Source: Flavobacteriaceae bacterium
GTDB lineage: Bacteria; Bacteroidota; Bacteroidia; Flavobacteriales; Flavobacteriaceae
Length of the DNA stretch: 35,643 nt
Direction: 5' to 3'
Assembly (NCBI GenBank): GCA_013003555.1
Contig: JABDIV010000079.1
Span: 1-35,643, forward strand
The notes under the pieces were generated by a model. It did no database searches and was not told where the DNA came from. It saw nothing but the letters and a program-made list of their open reading frames with translations. Each line of letters starts with the position of its first letter. The first letter of the stretch is position 1. The position numbers and the translations under genes were made by a program. This document shows, piece by piece, positions 1 through 9,407 of this stretch.

Positions 1-711
1 GGCATTTATATCAACAATCAAACCTTCCTTGGCTCAGATGAAATAAGCGTAAAAGAATCGGAACTATCAGAGGTTATCAGTCTGGAAACCGATAGTTGGA
101 AATCTATTTATAACTTCCTAAAACTCCAAGATCGTTCGGCCTCCATTAAAAGAAATACAAAGGAAACACAAATCGCGATCGAGTTAAATCTCGATGGTAG
201 TGGAAGCAGTGAAATAAACACCGGGATTGCCTTTTTTGATCATATGTTAGATCAATTGGCACGTCATGGTCAGCTTGACTTAAAAATCGATGTCAGTGGT
301 GATCTTGAAGTCGATGAGCATCATACCATCGAAGATACCGCCATCGCCCTGGGTTCTGTATTTCATAAAGCGCTTGGTGATAAAATTGGCATAGAGCGGT
401 ATGGATATTGTTTACCGATGGATGATTGCCTGGCCCAGGTCGCTCTGGATTTCGGCGGACGCAATTGGTTGGTTTGGGAAACAGAATTCAAACGCGAGAT
501 GATCGGTAAAATGCCAACAGAGATGTTTATTCATTTTTTTAAGTCCTTTTCAGATGCGTCAAAATGTAACCTGAATATCAAGGCTGAAGGGGATAATGAG
601 CATCATAAGATCGAAGCTATCTTTAAGGCTTTTGCAAAAGCAATTAAAATGGCCGTTAGGCGTGATCCCGAACATATGGTTTTACCATCTACAAAAGGAA
701 GCTTAGAATGA
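1..711 (+). CDS. hisB: Bifunctional HisB, C-terminal part (imidazoleglycerol-phosphate dehydratase), 5' partial
   Basis: The reading frame is open from the first base, so the start lies outside the window. The first 42 or so residues are the tail of the histidinol-phosphatase domain. From about residue 43 (RNTKETQ) the imidazoleglycerol-phosphate dehydratase domain begins. Its two metal-binding signatures are visible: [13 protein letters not shown] followed by [14 protein letters not shown], and later [14 protein letters not shown]. The protein ends with the family-typical LPSTKGSLE. By family knowledge the enzyme dehydrates imidazoleglycerol phosphate (step 6) and hydrolyses histidinol phosphate (step 8) in the cytoplasm. 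Its stop overlaps the hisH start by four bases (ATGA), which suggests translational coupling. Identification is very secure; only the N-terminus is unseen. Confidence 0.97.
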   Translation, partial: GIYINNQTFLGSDEISVKESELSEVISLETDSWKSIYNFLKLQDRSASIKRNTKETQIAIELNLDGSGSSEINTGIAFFDHMLDQLARHGQLDLKIDVSGDLEVDEHHTIEDTAIALGSVFHKALGDKIGIERYGYCLPMDDCLAQVALDFGGRNWLVWETEFKREMIGKMPTEMFIHFFKSFSDASKCNLNIKAEGDNEHHKIEAIFKAFAKAIKMAVRRDPEHMVLPSTKGSLE

Positions 712-1289
712 ATTTGGTCATAATTGATTACGGTGCAGGGAATATTAAAAGTCTGCAGTTTGCCTTTGAAAGACTTGGTGTTCATGCGCAATTATCGCAT
801 GATGCCGAAACTATCATGAGCGCTGATAAGGTTATTTTTCCTGGTGTGGGAGAAGCGAGTTCGGCATTGGCAAAATTAAAGGCAACAGGTCTCGATGAAG
901 TCATTCCGGAACTAAAACAACCGGTATTGGGCATTTGCCTGGGGATGCAGTTGCTTTGCTTATCTTCCGAAGAAGGAGACACCAAGGGTCTTGGGATCTT
1001 TCAAACCCGGGTAAAACGATTTTCAAGCAGTGTTAAGGTTCCTCATATGGGTTGGAATACGATCACCGGACTTCGTTCACCCTTGTTCAAAAACATAAAA
1101 GAAGGGGCATACATGTACCTCGTACATAGCTATTATGCTGAAAATTGTGAAGAAGCAGTTGGGCATACCTTTTATGAAATAGAATACGCATCTGCCTTGC
1201 AACATAAGAATTTTTACGGCGTTCAGTTTCATCCTGAAAAGAGCAGTATTAGCGGGGAGCGTCTGCTTATTAATTTTTTAAATATTTGA
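708..1289 (+). CDS. hisH: Imidazole glycerol phosphate synthase, glutaminase subunit HisH
   Basis: This is a 193-residue class I glutamine amidotransferase that supplies ammonia to HisF in step 5 of histidine synthesis. The catalytic triad is visible: Cys77 in GICLGMQ, and His175 and Glu177 in QFHPEKS. The N-terminus ([12 protein letters not shown]) and the oxyanion-region GWNTI are typical of HisH, and the length is normal for the family. The start overlaps the hisB stop by four bases, and hisA begins one base after its stop, so it is clearly inside the his operon. Confidence 0.97.
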   Translation: MNLVIIDYGAGNIKSLQFAFERLGVHAQLSHDAETIMSADKVIFPGVGEASSALAKLKATGLDEVIPELKQPVLGICLGMQLLCLSSEEGDTKGLGIFQTRVKRFSSSVKVPHMGWNTITGLRSPLFKNIKEGAYMYLVHSYYAENCEEAVGHTFYEIEYASALQHKNFYGVQFHPEKSSISGERLLINFLNI

Positions 1290-1290
1290 T

Positions 1291-2016
1291 ATGCGAATCA
1301 TTCCGGCCATAGATCTTATCGATGGAAAATGTGTACGTCTCACCAAAGGCGATTACAGCACGAAGGTTATTTATGGTGAGGACCCGCTGGAGATTGCGAA
1401 ACAATTTGAAGGGGTTGGGATCAAGTATCTTCATGTTGTTGATCTCGATGGAGCAAAGGCCAAGCATATCGTAAATTATAAAGTGCTTGAACGACTTGCT
1501 TCGGAAACCGATTTAAACATTGATTTCGGCGGTGGTATTAAAACCGACGACGATTTAAAAGTCGCTTTCGATTCCGGAGCCAAACAGATAACAGGAGGCA
1601 GCATTGCTGTAAAAGACCCTCGAAGATTTACCGAATGGATAAAAATCTATGGCGGTGAACGTATAATTCTGGGAGCTGACTGCAAGGATGAACGTATAGC
1701 GGTTAGTGGATGGACAGAGACCAGTGATCTGAAGGTTCTGCCCTTTATTGCAGAATACATGTCGCTCGGTATATCATATGTGATATGTACAGACATTTCG
1801 AAAGATGGCATGTTGGAAGGACCTTCCTTCGAACTTTACAGGAAGATAATTGAACACTCTAATAAGATCAATTTGATCGCTTCTGGTGGTATTTCGAAGA
1901 TGGAAGACATCTATCAACTCGAAAAACTGGGATGCGAAGGTGCTATTGTTGGAAAAGCGATCTATGAGAACAGGATCTCCTTAAAGGATCTTGAAACCTA
2001 TAATTTGAATAACTGA
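1291..2016 (+). CDS. hisA: ProFAR isomerase HisA
   Basis: This 241-residue TIM-barrel isomerase converts ProFAR to PRFAR, the substrate of HisF-HisH. The two catalytic aspartates sit where the family has them: Asp8 in [15 protein letters not shown] and Asp130 in ILGADCKD. The phosphate-binding loops DFGGGIK and ASGGISK are visible, as is [13 protein letters not shown]. It is one base downstream of hisH and one base upstream of hisF. The length is normal and no anomaly is seen. Confidence 0.97.
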   Translation: MRIIPAIDLIDGKCVRLTKGDYSTKVIYGEDPLEIAKQFEGVGIKYLHVVDLDGAKAKHIVNYKVLERLASETDLNIDFGGGIKTDDDLKVAFDSGAKQITGGSIAVKDPRRFTEWIKIYGGERIILGADCKDERIAVSGWTETSDLKVLPFIAEYMSLGISYVICTDISKDGMLEGPSFELYRKIIEHSNKINLIASGGISKMEDIYQLEKLGCEGAIVGKAIYENRISLKDLETYNLNN

Positions 2017-2017
2017 T

Positions 2018-2773
2018 ATGCTGACTAAACGAATTATTCCCTGTTTGGATATTAAGAACGGTCGCACCGTAAAAGGTGTGAATTTCGTTAATCTTATCGA
2101 TGCCGGTGACCCGGTTGAATTGGCGCGGGAGTATGCAAATCAAGGAGCGGATGAGTTGGTCTTTCTCGATATTTCAGCAACACTCGAAGCCAGGCGAACA
2201 CGACATGATATGGTTTTGCATGTCGCGGAAGCTTTGAATATTCCGTTTACTGTTGGTGGTGGAATATCGACGGTTGAAGACGTGGATGATCTTTTAAAAT
2301 GCGGGGCCGATAAAATATCCATCAATTCTTCGGCGGTAAAGAATCCCGAATTAATCAATACCCTTTCAGGGAAATTTGGAAGTCAATGCATTGTGGTGGC
2401 CATCGATGCAAAAGAAATCAATGGAAGCTGGAACGTTCACTTAAATGGCGGAACCATCCCAACAGAACTGGATTTATTTGAATGGGCAAGGGAAGTTGAA
2501 GCACGCGGAGCAGGAGAGATACTGTTTACTTCGATGAATCATGACGGAACAAAATCAGGCTTCGCTAACGAGGCATTAGCAAGACTTACAAAAACCGTAA
2601 ACATCCCGATCATAGCTTCTGGCGGGGCAGGATCAATTCAACATTTTATCGATACCTTTGAAACTGGTATGGCAGATGCCGCACTGGCCGCCAGCGTTTT
2701 TCACTTTGGAGAAATCCCGATTCCGGAATTAAAAAAAGAATTAAGAAAAAACAATATTGAAGTAAGATTGTAA
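2018..2773 (+). CDS. hisF: Imidazole glycerol phosphate synthase, cyclase subunit HisF
   Basis: This 251-residue half-barrel-duplicated enzyme takes ammonia from HisH and makes imidazoleglycerol phosphate plus AICAR. The general acid/base residues are present: Asp11 in [18 protein letters not shown] and Asp130 in VVAIDAKE. Phosphate loops VGGGIST and ASGGAGS are also present. It follows hisA by one base and its stop overlaps the hisIE start by one base (TAATG). HisA and HisF are adjacent homologous barrels, the usual arrangement. Confidence 0.97.
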   Translation: MLTKRIIPCLDIKNGRTVKGVNFVNLIDAGDPVELAREYANQGADELVFLDISATLEARRTRHDMVLHVAEALNIPFTVGGGISTVEDVDDLLKCGADKISINSSAVKNPELINTLSGKFGSQCIVVAIDAKEINGSWNVHLNGGTIPTELDLFEWAREVEARGAGEILFTSMNHDGTKSGFANEALARLTKTVNIPIIASGGAGSIQHFIDTFETGMADAALAASVFHFGEIPIPELKKELRKNNIEVRL

Positions 2774-3372
2774 TGAAGATCGATTTTAAAAAAAATAAAG
2801 ATAAGCTCGTTCCAGCCATTATACAGGATTCTAAAACTCAAAATATTCTTATGTTGGGTTATATGAATGAGGATGCCTACAACAAGACCTTAGAGACCAA
2901 ACGTGTTACCTTTTTTAGCCGGAGTAAAAAACGATTATGGACTAAAGGTGAGGAAAGTGGTAACTACTTGGAACTCGTCAGTTTAAAAGTTGATTGCGAC
3001 CAGGACACTTTGCTTATCCAGGCCATCCCAAACGGTCCAACCTGCCATAAGGGAAGTGATACCTGTTGGGATGAGACCAATGCAAGTTCTTATGGATTTC
3101 TCACCCGTCTAGAGGCTATTATAAAGGATCGACAGACTAATTCGAATGCAAAAGAATCGTATGTGTCTTCACTTTTTGAGAAAGGCATCAATAAGATTGC
3201 TCAAAAAGTAGGAGAGGAGGCTGTTGAGACTGTAATTGAAGCCAAGGATTCAAATGATGATCTGTTCCTGGCCGAAAGTGCCGATTTGTTGTTTCACCTA
3301 ATGGTTTTGCTTCGCGCTAAAGGATTTGAACTACGGGATGTGGTCGATCTACTGGAAAGCCGACATAAATAA
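2773..3372 (+). CDS. hisIE: Bifunctional phosphoribosyl-AMP cyclohydrolase / phosphoribosyl-ATP pyrophosphatase HisIE
   Basis: This is a 199-residue fusion carrying out steps 2 and 3 of histidine synthesis. Residues 1 to about 110 are the HisI cyclohydrolase, with the metal and substrate motifs VDCDQDTLL and GPTCHKGSDTCW. Residues from about 115 are the HisE pyrophosphohydrolase, with the helical motif KVGEEAVETVIEAK and a later ESADLLFHLMVLL. The HisI-HisE fusion is common in Bacteroidota. The start overlaps the hisF stop by one base. It is the last his gene here; the next gene begins 14 bases after its stop, so the transcript probably continues. Confidence 0.96.
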   Translation: MKIDFKKNKDKLVPAIIQDSKTQNILMLGYMNEDAYNKTLETKRVTFFSRSKKRLWTKGEESGNYLELVSLKVDCDQDTLLIQAIPNGPTCHKGSDTCWDETNASSYGFLTRLEAIIKDRQTNSNAKESYVSSLFEKGINKIAQKVGEEAVETVIEAKDSNDDLFLAESADLLFHLMVLLRAKGFELRDVVDLLESRHK

Positions 3373-3386
3373 TACAAGAATTTTTT

Positions 3387-4172
3387 ATGTTCACGAAAAC
3401 CCATTATTATCTCATTAAAATCGAGTATCTGGGTTATCGTTTTCATGGCTGGCAAAAGCAGCCCAACCTAAAAACGCTTCAATTCATGATCGATCGCACC
3501 TTGAATTATGTGCTCGAGGGCCGATCATTTAAAACGCTCGGCGCCGGTCGTACTGATGCCATGGTTTCTGCACAGGGTGCCTTCTTCGAACTGTTTTTAA
3601 AAGACCAACCGCTCGATGACATCGAAGCCTTTCTTGAAGAATTCAATCGCAATCTGCCGCAGGATATCCGAGCGATCTCAATTAAACAGGTTAAAAAAGA
3701 ATTCAATGTTATTCAGGATGTCACAGAAAAAGAATATTTGTATCTCTTTGCGCACGGCGATAAATTCCATCCGTTCTGCGCACCGATAATGACCACTATC
3801 CTCGATTCTTTGGATATTGAAATCATGAAAAAAGGGGCTACATTATTTCAAGGTCATCATGATTTCAGATCATATTGTTATCGGGTAAACAAGAATGCTG
3901 ATTTCCAAAGGGAAATAAAGCTATCTGAGATATCGGTCAACAATCAGTTCAGAGCTAATTTTTTTCCTGAAAAAACATTTCTGTTTAAAGTAGTTGGCAA
4001 GGGATTCGGTCGTAACCAAATTCGTTTAATGATGGGGGCATTGATCGATCTTGGCAAACACAAGATCACCTTAAATCATATCAGTGAAAGTCTTAAGCCA
4101 GATAATACTGTCGTTATGGATTATATCGCGCCGGCTTCCGGACTTATACTTAACCGCATCGAGTTTGATTAG
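3387..4172 (+). CDS. TruA-family tRNA pseudouridine synthase, divergent
   Basis: This 261-residue protein has the TruA fold signature: a KIEYLGYRFHGWQKQP opening, then GAGRTDAMVSA with the catalytic aspartate at residue 57, and a C-terminal RNQIRLMMGALIDLG block. TruA converts uridines 38-40 of the tRNA anticodon arm to pseudouridine. The canonical active-site motif is GRTDAGVHA; here it reads GRTDAMVSA, so the histidine is replaced. The catalytic Asp is kept, so it is probably active, but its substrate may differ from that of classical TruA. It lies 14 bases after hisIE and probably shares the his transcript. No symbol is given because a second, canonical TruA may exist elsewhere. Confidence 0.85.
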   Translation: MFTKTHYYLIKIEYLGYRFHGWQKQPNLKTLQFMIDRTLNYVLEGRSFKTLGAGRTDAMVSAQGAFFELFLKDQPLDDIEAFLEEFNRNLPQDIRAISIKQVKKEFNVIQDVTEKEYLYLFAHGDKFHPFCAPIMTTILDSLDIEIMKKGATLFQGHHDFRSYCYRVNKNADFQREIKLSEISVNNQFRANFFPEKTFLFKVVGKGFGRNQIRLMMGALIDLGKHKITLNHISESLKPDNTVVMDYIAPASGLILNRIEFD

Positions 4173-4194
4173 TGCCGATGTTTTTGTAATTTCA
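4164..4194 (+). promoter_or_regulatory. Possible Bacteroidota-type promoter for the DUF2461 gene
   Basis: TTTG at 4164-4167 is followed after 19 bases by TAATTTCA at 4187-4194, about 20 bases before the ATG at 4215. The spacing suits the -33/-7 layout of Bacteroidota promoters, but the last two bases differ from TAnnTTTG. The same octamer recurs at about 10310, also shortly upstream of a gene. It overlaps the end of the TruA-like gene. Confidence 0.3.
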
Positions 4195-4214
4195 GATACT
4201 AATAACGTCATAAG

Positions 4215-4892
4215 ATGAGTACAACAATTCCTAAGGAAGCCCTGAGTTTTTTTAATCGACTTGCTAAAAACAACAACCGAGACTGGTTTAACGATCATAA
4301 GAAAGAATTTAAAGCTATAGAAGCCGAGGTAAAGGAATTCTATAATTTGATCTACAATAACCTGAATGTTCATGATACCGTGGATAAATTAAAACTCTTC
4401 CGCATTTACCGTGATATTCGGTTTTCTAAGGATAAAACACCCTATAAAACACATTTCGGCGGTTCCTTTCACAGGAAAAAACCAAAACTTCGCGGCGGAT
4501 ATTATCTTCATATTTCACCAAATGATCAATCTTTTCTGGCTACGGGATTTTGGGAACCACATAAGGACGACCTTTTCCGAATCAGAAAAGAATTCGAGAT
4601 GGACGATTCTGAAATTCGAGCGATAATCGGTAATCCAAAATTTAATAAAGTCTGGGGTGAATTTGTTGGGGATGAATTAAAAACGGCGCCAAAGGGCTTT
4701 AATAAAGAACATCCGGCCATTGACCTAATCCGGAAAAAGCAATTCATTTTTACAAAACCATATGCCGATAAAGAGATTATCTCTCCCGGATTTTTAGAGG
4801 ATATTGATAAATCATTTAAGTTGATAAGACCTTATTTCGATTATATGAGCGATGTGCTCACGACCGATCTTAACGGGGTGTCACTGCTTTAG
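4215..4892 (+). CDS. DUF2461 domain-containing protein
   Basis: This 225-residue protein covers the whole DUF2461 (TIGR02453-type) family. The typical N-terminal block is present (FFNRLAKNNNRDWFNDHKKEF), as is the central RIYRDIRFSKDKTPYKTHFGG with GGYYLHISPND. The C-terminus is also family-like (FIFTKPYADKEIISPGFLEDI). It has no signal peptide or membrane segment, so it is probably cytoplasmic. The molecular function of the family is not established. The stop lies one base from the stop of the convergent gene at 4894, with no room for a separate terminator. The 42-base gap to the upstream gene holds part of a possible promoter. Confidence 0.9.
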   Translation: MSTTIPKEALSFFNRLAKNNNRDWFNDHKKEFKAIEAEVKEFYNLIYNNLNVHDTVDKLKLFRIYRDIRFSKDKTPYKTHFGGSFHRKKPKLRGGYYLHISPNDQSFLATGFWEPHKDDLFRIRKEFEMDDSEIRAIIGNPKFNKVWGEFVGDELKTAPKGFNKEHPAIDLIRKKQFIFTKPYADKEIISPGFLEDIDKSFKLIRPYFDYMSDVLTTDLNGVSLL

Positions 4893-4893
4893 G

Positions 4894-5310
4894 TTAAACG
4901 GCAGCCAGGAATTCCGGTTTATCAAATAACTGGATATTGCTCATAAGTCGTTCCTTAACAATATTCATCATGCGTTTGTTTAGGGCAGAAGAATTCTGAA
5001 TGTAGATTTGATATTCTTCAACAGTAAACATCCCGATGATCATCCCCTTGATCGAATTTCTGAATTTCATATTCTTATGAATCGCGTTTTCAATATAATC
5101 CATTCGACTTTCAAGAGATAATTCATAAAAGACCTTTTTATGTTTAACGATGTAATTTCGAAATACATGCATTAATAATTCATGCTGAAGTTTAACGATA
5201 GGACGTAGGACTAGATTTTGAAATCGTTCATCACTACTCATATTATCATTGATTAAGGAAGCAGCGAATTCAGGTCGTATGTTCTTCAATTTGCGGGCGC
5301 GTTCGTTCAT
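4894..5310 (-). CDS. Conserved hypothetical protein (flavobacterial family, function unknown)
   Basis: This 138-residue protein is predicted helical and charged, without signal peptide or membrane segment. Recognisable landmarks are RFQNLVLRPIVKLQHELL, then FRNYIVKHKKVFYEL, then MKFRNSIKGMIIGMFTVEEY and SALNKRMMNIV. I recall similar short proteins in many Flavobacteriaceae, sometimes labelled glyoxalase, but no glyoxalase metal ligands are visible, so I do not adopt that name. The reading frame and composition look like a real gene. It is convergent with the DUF2461 gene and separated by 117 bases from the propeller gene that ends at 5428. Confidence 0.75.
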   Translation of the reverse strand: MNERARKLKNIRPEFAASLINDNMSSDERFQNLVLRPIVKLQHELLMHVFRNYIVKHKKVFYELSLESRMDYIENAIHKNMKFRNSIKGMIIGMFTVEEYQIYIQNSSALNKRMMNIVKERLMSNIQLFDKPEFLAAV

Positions 5311-5392
5311 GATTACGAGGTTTGCTGTAAATGTAGATATTATGAAATGCGGTTCATCGATGGGCAGGATTACTTTTTCACGACCTTATTAA

Positions 5393-5421
5393 CAAAAAAA
5401 ACCGGTCAAATGACCGGTTTT
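5393..5421 (-). terminator. Intrinsic terminator of the BNR propeller gene
   Basis: A perfect stem (AAAACCGGTCA / TGACCGGTTTT) with a two-base loop lies at 5398-5421. On the minus strand it is followed by a run of T (the A run at 5393-5400). It starts a few bases after the stop of the 5428-8457 gene. Confidence 0.9.
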
Positions 5422-5427
5422 CTTTAA

Positions 5428-8400
5428 TTACTCATTTATGAAATCATCAAAGGTCTGTAATTCCAGATCTTCAACTTTAATCTTCTTTTTAAGCTTGGCG
5501 AAATCGTCCTTGGCTTTTGAGAACCTGGTTTCAATGATCTTCAGGCTTGCCAGTTCAGAAGCTGATGGTTTATCATAGCTTCCGGCTATCTTACTGTAAA
5601 GATCTGCCATTTTCTCTCGTAATTGAGGCTCAGCTGAACCAACGTAATTGTCACCCGTGGTAATTACCAATGTTTCCTTTAAATCATTTAAAGATGAAGC
5701 GACCTTTTTGTTTTTATCCTTTATGGCCGCATAAAGAGCATCCAATTCATAAACCATGTAGGCGAGTTGCTGAGTCATGTCGTACATCTTCATCGTTGTG
5801 TTATGCTTGAGTGCGATCTCAGAATCGGTAAGTCCCGTTTTCTTGTCGTTGACAACCTCAAATACATGCTCAAAGGTGTCTTTACCTTTTGTTAATACCG
5901 CTTTGTATTTCCCGGCAGGCACCCTTGGAGATGTAAAGCCACCGAAACTAAAGGTTTTACCCTTGGCTACTTTTGGTTGTTTCATGGTAAAGTTCCAACT
6001 AACAATATTTATGCCTTTGGATTTACCCGGACTAATACTTACAACCTTATTACCTTCCATATCCTGGATTTCCATAGTCATTTTTCCAAATGTATGACGC
6101 TTCGGAAGCAGGTACTTAATCTGTGCACCACCAGGCCCATTAGAACCTACAAACTGCGTTTCAGCTCCAAAACCGTTCCCAAAGGAACCACTTTGATCCT
6201 TCATGATAAAGGGTTCGCTAGCAAAGAAGTGTACCTTTTTAGCCATAGCTTCATCCGTTAGTTCACGCAGGGGTGAAATGTCATCAATGATAATAACACC
6301 ACGGCCATGCGTTCCCATAACCAGGTCATTGGTGCGTTTCTGCAGATCGACAAAATGAACGGCAGCCGCAGGCATATTGTTCTCGAATTTACTCCAGCTC
6401 TTTCCACCGTTTAATGTAACATAGAGCCCGAATTCTGTTCCAAGGAAAAGTAGATTTTCATTCTTGTAATCCTCCTGGATATTGCGTGCAAAGATCTCTA
6501 CATCATCGGTAATAATATTGGTCCAGGTCTTTCCATAATCGGATGTCTTATAGGCATATGGTTTCATATCTCCGGTTGTATGACCATCAAAGACGGCATA
6601 GGCAGTTCCTTTTCCATGCACACTTGCTTCGATATGGTACACCCAGGTATTAGCAGGTAGGCCATCAATATTTGGCGTTGTATTTGTCCATGTTTTCCCG
6701 CCGTTGGTTGTAACCTGCACATTCCCATCATCGGTTCCTACCCAGATAATATTTTCATCAAGAGGCGATTCGGCGATGGTAAAGATCGTTGTATGATTTT
6801 CCGCGCCTGAATTATCCATCGACAACCCACCAGAATCTTCCTGCTGTTGTTTGGCAGGGTCGTTAGTTGTAAGGTCTGGTGAAATGATTTCCCAGGTGTC
6901 ACCCATGTCTTCCGAGCGATGAAGAAACTGACTTCCCATATAAAAACGATCGGGCTGATACAAACTCGTAGCCATAGGAGGATTCCAGTTAAATCTCAAC
7001 TTGGGATACCCTTCAACCGGCAATGGTTGAATCGTCTTCACCAATTTATTTTCCATATCAAACCGCCATACATTTTCAGCACCTTGCATTTCAGAGTAAA
7101 TGATCTTTTTCGTTGGATGACGTAACACACGGAATCCGTCACCACCACCTATTGATACCCAGTCACGTGCTTTTACACCACCACCAGCTGAAGATGGTCC
7201 GTACCAGGAGCCATTATCCTGAAGTCCGCCATAAACATTATAAGGTTCTTCATCATCAACACTAATCTGGTAGAATTGTGAAAGCGGTAAATCTTCGACT
7301 ATTTCCATGGTAGTACCCCCATTCCAGGAACGATAAACGCCTCCATCTGTTCCGCAGTACATCCTGTCGGAATCCTTTATATCAAACACGATATCATGAA
7401 TATCACTGTGCATGTTGCCAAGGTTCTTGAAGGTCTTTCCACCATCTCTTGAAATGGAACCGCTTAATCCACCTTTTACGACCACATCGGGATTTCGGGG
7501 ATCGACAACAATTCGGGAGAAATAAAACGGACGCACGGTAATACCGAAATCATTGTTTAATTGTTCCCAGCTGTTTCCGGCATCATTCGATCGGTATAAT
7601 CCTTTTTTAGTGTCTTCTTCGGCTTCGATCACGGTGTATAAAATATTCGAATCGGAAGGTGCAACCGCTATTGCAAGTCGTCCTAATTTTCCGGAAGGAA
7701 ATCCGTTATGAATTTTATTCCATGTCTTTCCGCCGTCGGTAGACTTATAGAGTGCACTTTTATCACCACCTGAATTGAACGACCAGCCTGTTCTTCTGAA
7801 CTCCCACATGGAAGCATAAAGGGTATTCGGGTCGTTGGGATCCATAGCCATATCGGCACATCCGGTTTGTTTATCGACATAAAGTATTTTATTCCAGGTC
7901 GCTCCACCATCAGTAGATTTATAAACACCGCGATCCTCACTGTCAGACCAAAGTGCGCCTAGCACACCGACGTAGATTTCATTAGAATTCTTTGGATTGA
8001 CGATGATATTGGCAATTCGCTCTGATTTATCGAAACCATTCTTCGTCCATGTTGCACCGCCATCGACTGACTTATAAAGGCCATCTCCGATAGATACACT
8101 ATTACGGGTCCAGGTTTCACCGGTGCCAACCCAAATCACATTATCCGGATCGTTGGGATCAAGAGTTACGACACCTATTGACTGGCAATAGTCATCAAAA
8201 ATTGGGTTAAAGGTTGTGCCTGCATCATTCGACTTCCATACACCACCACCGGCTGTACCGGCATAGATTATACGCGCATTTGTCGGGTGGGTTTCCATAT
8301 CGTTAATTCGACCACTCATAAGAGCCGGGCCGATATGCCTTGCACGCAAATCTCCAAAGAGATCAGCTGCATTAATGTTCGAACTTGTTTGTTGGGCCTC

Positions 8401-8457
8401 ACCAAAAAAGGGGAGTATGGCGAGGCAAAAGAAAATTGTAAAAATTGACTTTTTCAT
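5428..8457 (-). CDS. Secreted BNR-repeat / sortilin-VPS10-like beta-propeller protein
   Basis: This 1009-residue protein has a Sec signal peptide (MKKSIFTIFFCLAILPF, cleavage near GEAQQ). It then has two beta-propeller stretches built from BNR/Asp-box repeats. Visible copies include SNDAGTTF, SVDGGATWTK, STDGGATWNK, STDGGKTWNK, SNDAGNSWEQ, TNGGKTWTN, TSDYGKTWTN and LNGGKSWSK, covering about residues 70 to 720. The last 200 or so residues are helical and lysine-rich. There is no T9SS sorting domain at the C-terminus (ends DDFINE). Relatives are annotated as glycosyl hydrolase (BNR repeat) or sortilin-like proteins; the enzymatic role is unproven. It is probably periplasmic or surface-associated and has its own terminator. 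Confidence 0.88.
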   Translation of the reverse strand: MKKSIFTIFFCLAILPFFGEAQQTSSNINAADLFGDLRARHIGPALMSGRINDMETHPTNARIIYAGTAGGGVWKSNDAGTTFNPIFDDYCQSIGVVTLDPNDPDNVIWVGTGETWTRNSVSIGDGLYKSVDGGATWTKNGFDKSERIANIIVNPKNSNEIYVGVLGALWSDSEDRGVYKSTDGGATWNKILYVDKQTGCADMAMDPNDPNTLYASMWEFRRTGWSFNSGGDKSALYKSTDGGKTWNKIHNGFPSGKLGRLAIAVAPSDSNILYTVIEAEEDTKKGLYRSNDAGNSWEQLNNDFGITVRPFYFSRIVVDPRNPDVVVKGGLSGSISRDGGKTFKNLGNMHSDIHDIVFDIKDSDRMYCGTDGGVYRSWNGGTTMEIVEDLPLSQFYQISVDDEEPYNVYGGLQDNGSWYGPSSAGGGVKARDWVSIGGGDGFRVLRHPTKKIIYSEMQGAENVWRFDMENKLVKTIQPLPVEGYPKLRFNWNPPMATSLYQPDRFYMGSQFLHRSEDMGDTWEIISPDLTTNDPAKQQQEDSGGLSMDNSGAENHTTIFTIAESPLDENIIWVGTDDGNVQVTTNGGKTWTNTTPNIDGLPANTWVYHIEASVHGKGTAYAVFDGHTTGDMKPYAYKTSDYGKTWTNIITDDVEIFARNIQEDYKNENLLFLGTEFGLYVTLNGGKSWSKFENNMPAAAVHFVDLQKRTNDLVMGTHGRGVIIIDDISPLRELTDEAMAKKVHFFASEPFIMKDQSGSFGNGFGAETQFVGSNGPGGAQIKYLLPKRHTFGKMTMEIQDMEGNKVVSISPGKSKGINIVSWNFTMKQPKVAKGKTFSFGGFTSPRVPAGKYKAVLTKGKDTFEHVFEVVNDKKTGLTDSEIALKHNTTMKMYDMTQQLAYMVYELDALYAAIKDKNKKVASSLNDLKETLVITTGDNYVGSAEPQLREKMADLYSKIAGSYDKPSASELASLKIIETRFSKAKDDFAKLKKKIKVEDLELQTFDDFINE

Positions 8458-8485
8458 ATTTATGGTTGGGATTAATTCAATTAAA

Positions 8486-8516
8486 AAATCCCCAACATGA
8501 AAGCGTTGGGGATTTG
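8486..8516 (-). terminator. Intrinsic terminator downstream of the first LolA-like gene
   Basis: The inverted repeat AATCCCCAAC / GTTGGGGATT has a ten-base loop (8487-8516). On the minus strand it is followed by a T-rich run. It lies directly after the stop of the 8521-9309 gene and before the start of the propeller gene, so the two are separate transcripts. Confidence 0.88.
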
Positions 8517-8520
8517 AGAT

Positions 8521-9309
8521 TTAGTTTTTGTTTTCGTTACCGTCTTTCTTCTCTTCAGCTGTTTCTTCAGGGAACATAAATTCCTTGTCATCCACAACAG
8601 GATTGAGTTCTATTTTTTCCATTGTAATAGGTTGGCCGCCCTGACCTTTAATACCCTGAGTCATAGAAAATGGCAAATAGATGCCATCAACCTCCTGGTA
8701 ATCACTAAAGGTTATTTCGGAAGTCATGCCTTTAGCCTGACCCATCTTGATTTCCCTGTGCATTCCAATTGGAACGAAGTTTTCAGGGTCGAAGAAATAG
8801 AATGAGATATCATCTTCTTGCTGACCGTCTATAGTCAAAGGCTCTCTCACCAATTTAATTTTAAAGCATTCGGTGCCATCGATCTCCTCTTTTCCGAGTA
8901 GTTCAACCGTGTAGCCCTTATCCTTGTAATTTAAAAAAGCATCTGGAAAATCATTTATCTCATTTTTGAAATTAGCTGTAGTTTCAGCATCGCTTTTCTC
9001 GGCTTTCTGGGTCATGAAGTTTGTGCTCCACAATGTTTCACCATCAAAGACCCCCTGCTTGATCTCTTTTCCCTGAAAGGAAATAACTGTCATCTGCTTA
9101 CCGCTTTTTAATTGGGTGATCTCAATAGGGATCTCCATTCCGCCATTGTTCACTTTGGCGCTCATTTTTAAGCCTTCGATCTTATTCCAGGCATCCATTC
9201 CGCCGGTATTTTCGAAGTAATTGTTAATGATCTCGTCTGCTGTTTGTGCGTAAGTTGAAGTGGCAAAACTAACAGCCAAGGCCACTAAAAAGAATTTTAA
9301 AGTTTTCAT
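8521..9309 (-). CDS. LolA-like outer-membrane lipoprotein-sorting family protein
   Basis: This 262-residue protein has a Sec signal peptide (MKTLKFFLVALAVSFATSTYAQ, cleaved after AYAQ-type site). The mature part begins TADEIINNYFENTGG and continues with alternating beta-strand patterns typical of the LolA/LolB-like half-barrel. Blocks such as VFDGETLWSTNFMTQ, GTECFKIKLV, FFDPENFVPIGMHREI and FSDYQEVDGIYLPFSM match the 'outer membrane lipoprotein-sorting protein' family. The C-terminal tail is acidic and lysine-rich. It is a paralogue of the next gene (9408-10160), 98 bases upstream on the same strand. The bound ligand is unknown; relatives bind lipid or acyl chains. Confidence 0.82.
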   Translation of the reverse strand: MKTLKFFLVALAVSFATSTYAQTADEIINNYFENTGGMDAWNKIEGLKMSAKVNNGGMEIPIEITQLKSGKQMTVISFQGKEIKQGVFDGETLWSTNFMTQKAEKSDAETTANFKNEINDFPDAFLNYKDKGYTVELLGKEEIDGTECFKIKLVREPLTIDGQQEDDISFYFFDPENFVPIGMHREIKMGQAKGMTSEITFSDYQEVDGIYLPFSMTQGIKGQGGQPITMEKIELNPVVDDKEFMFPEETAEEKKDGNENKN

Positions 9310-9407
9310 GAAGTATTATATTAAAGTAAAGTGTTTTCAATTGGACTTTAAAATTACGAAAATGTTACGCCGGAGAAGCCTTTTTTTAAAAAGATTAACA
9401 ATGGATG

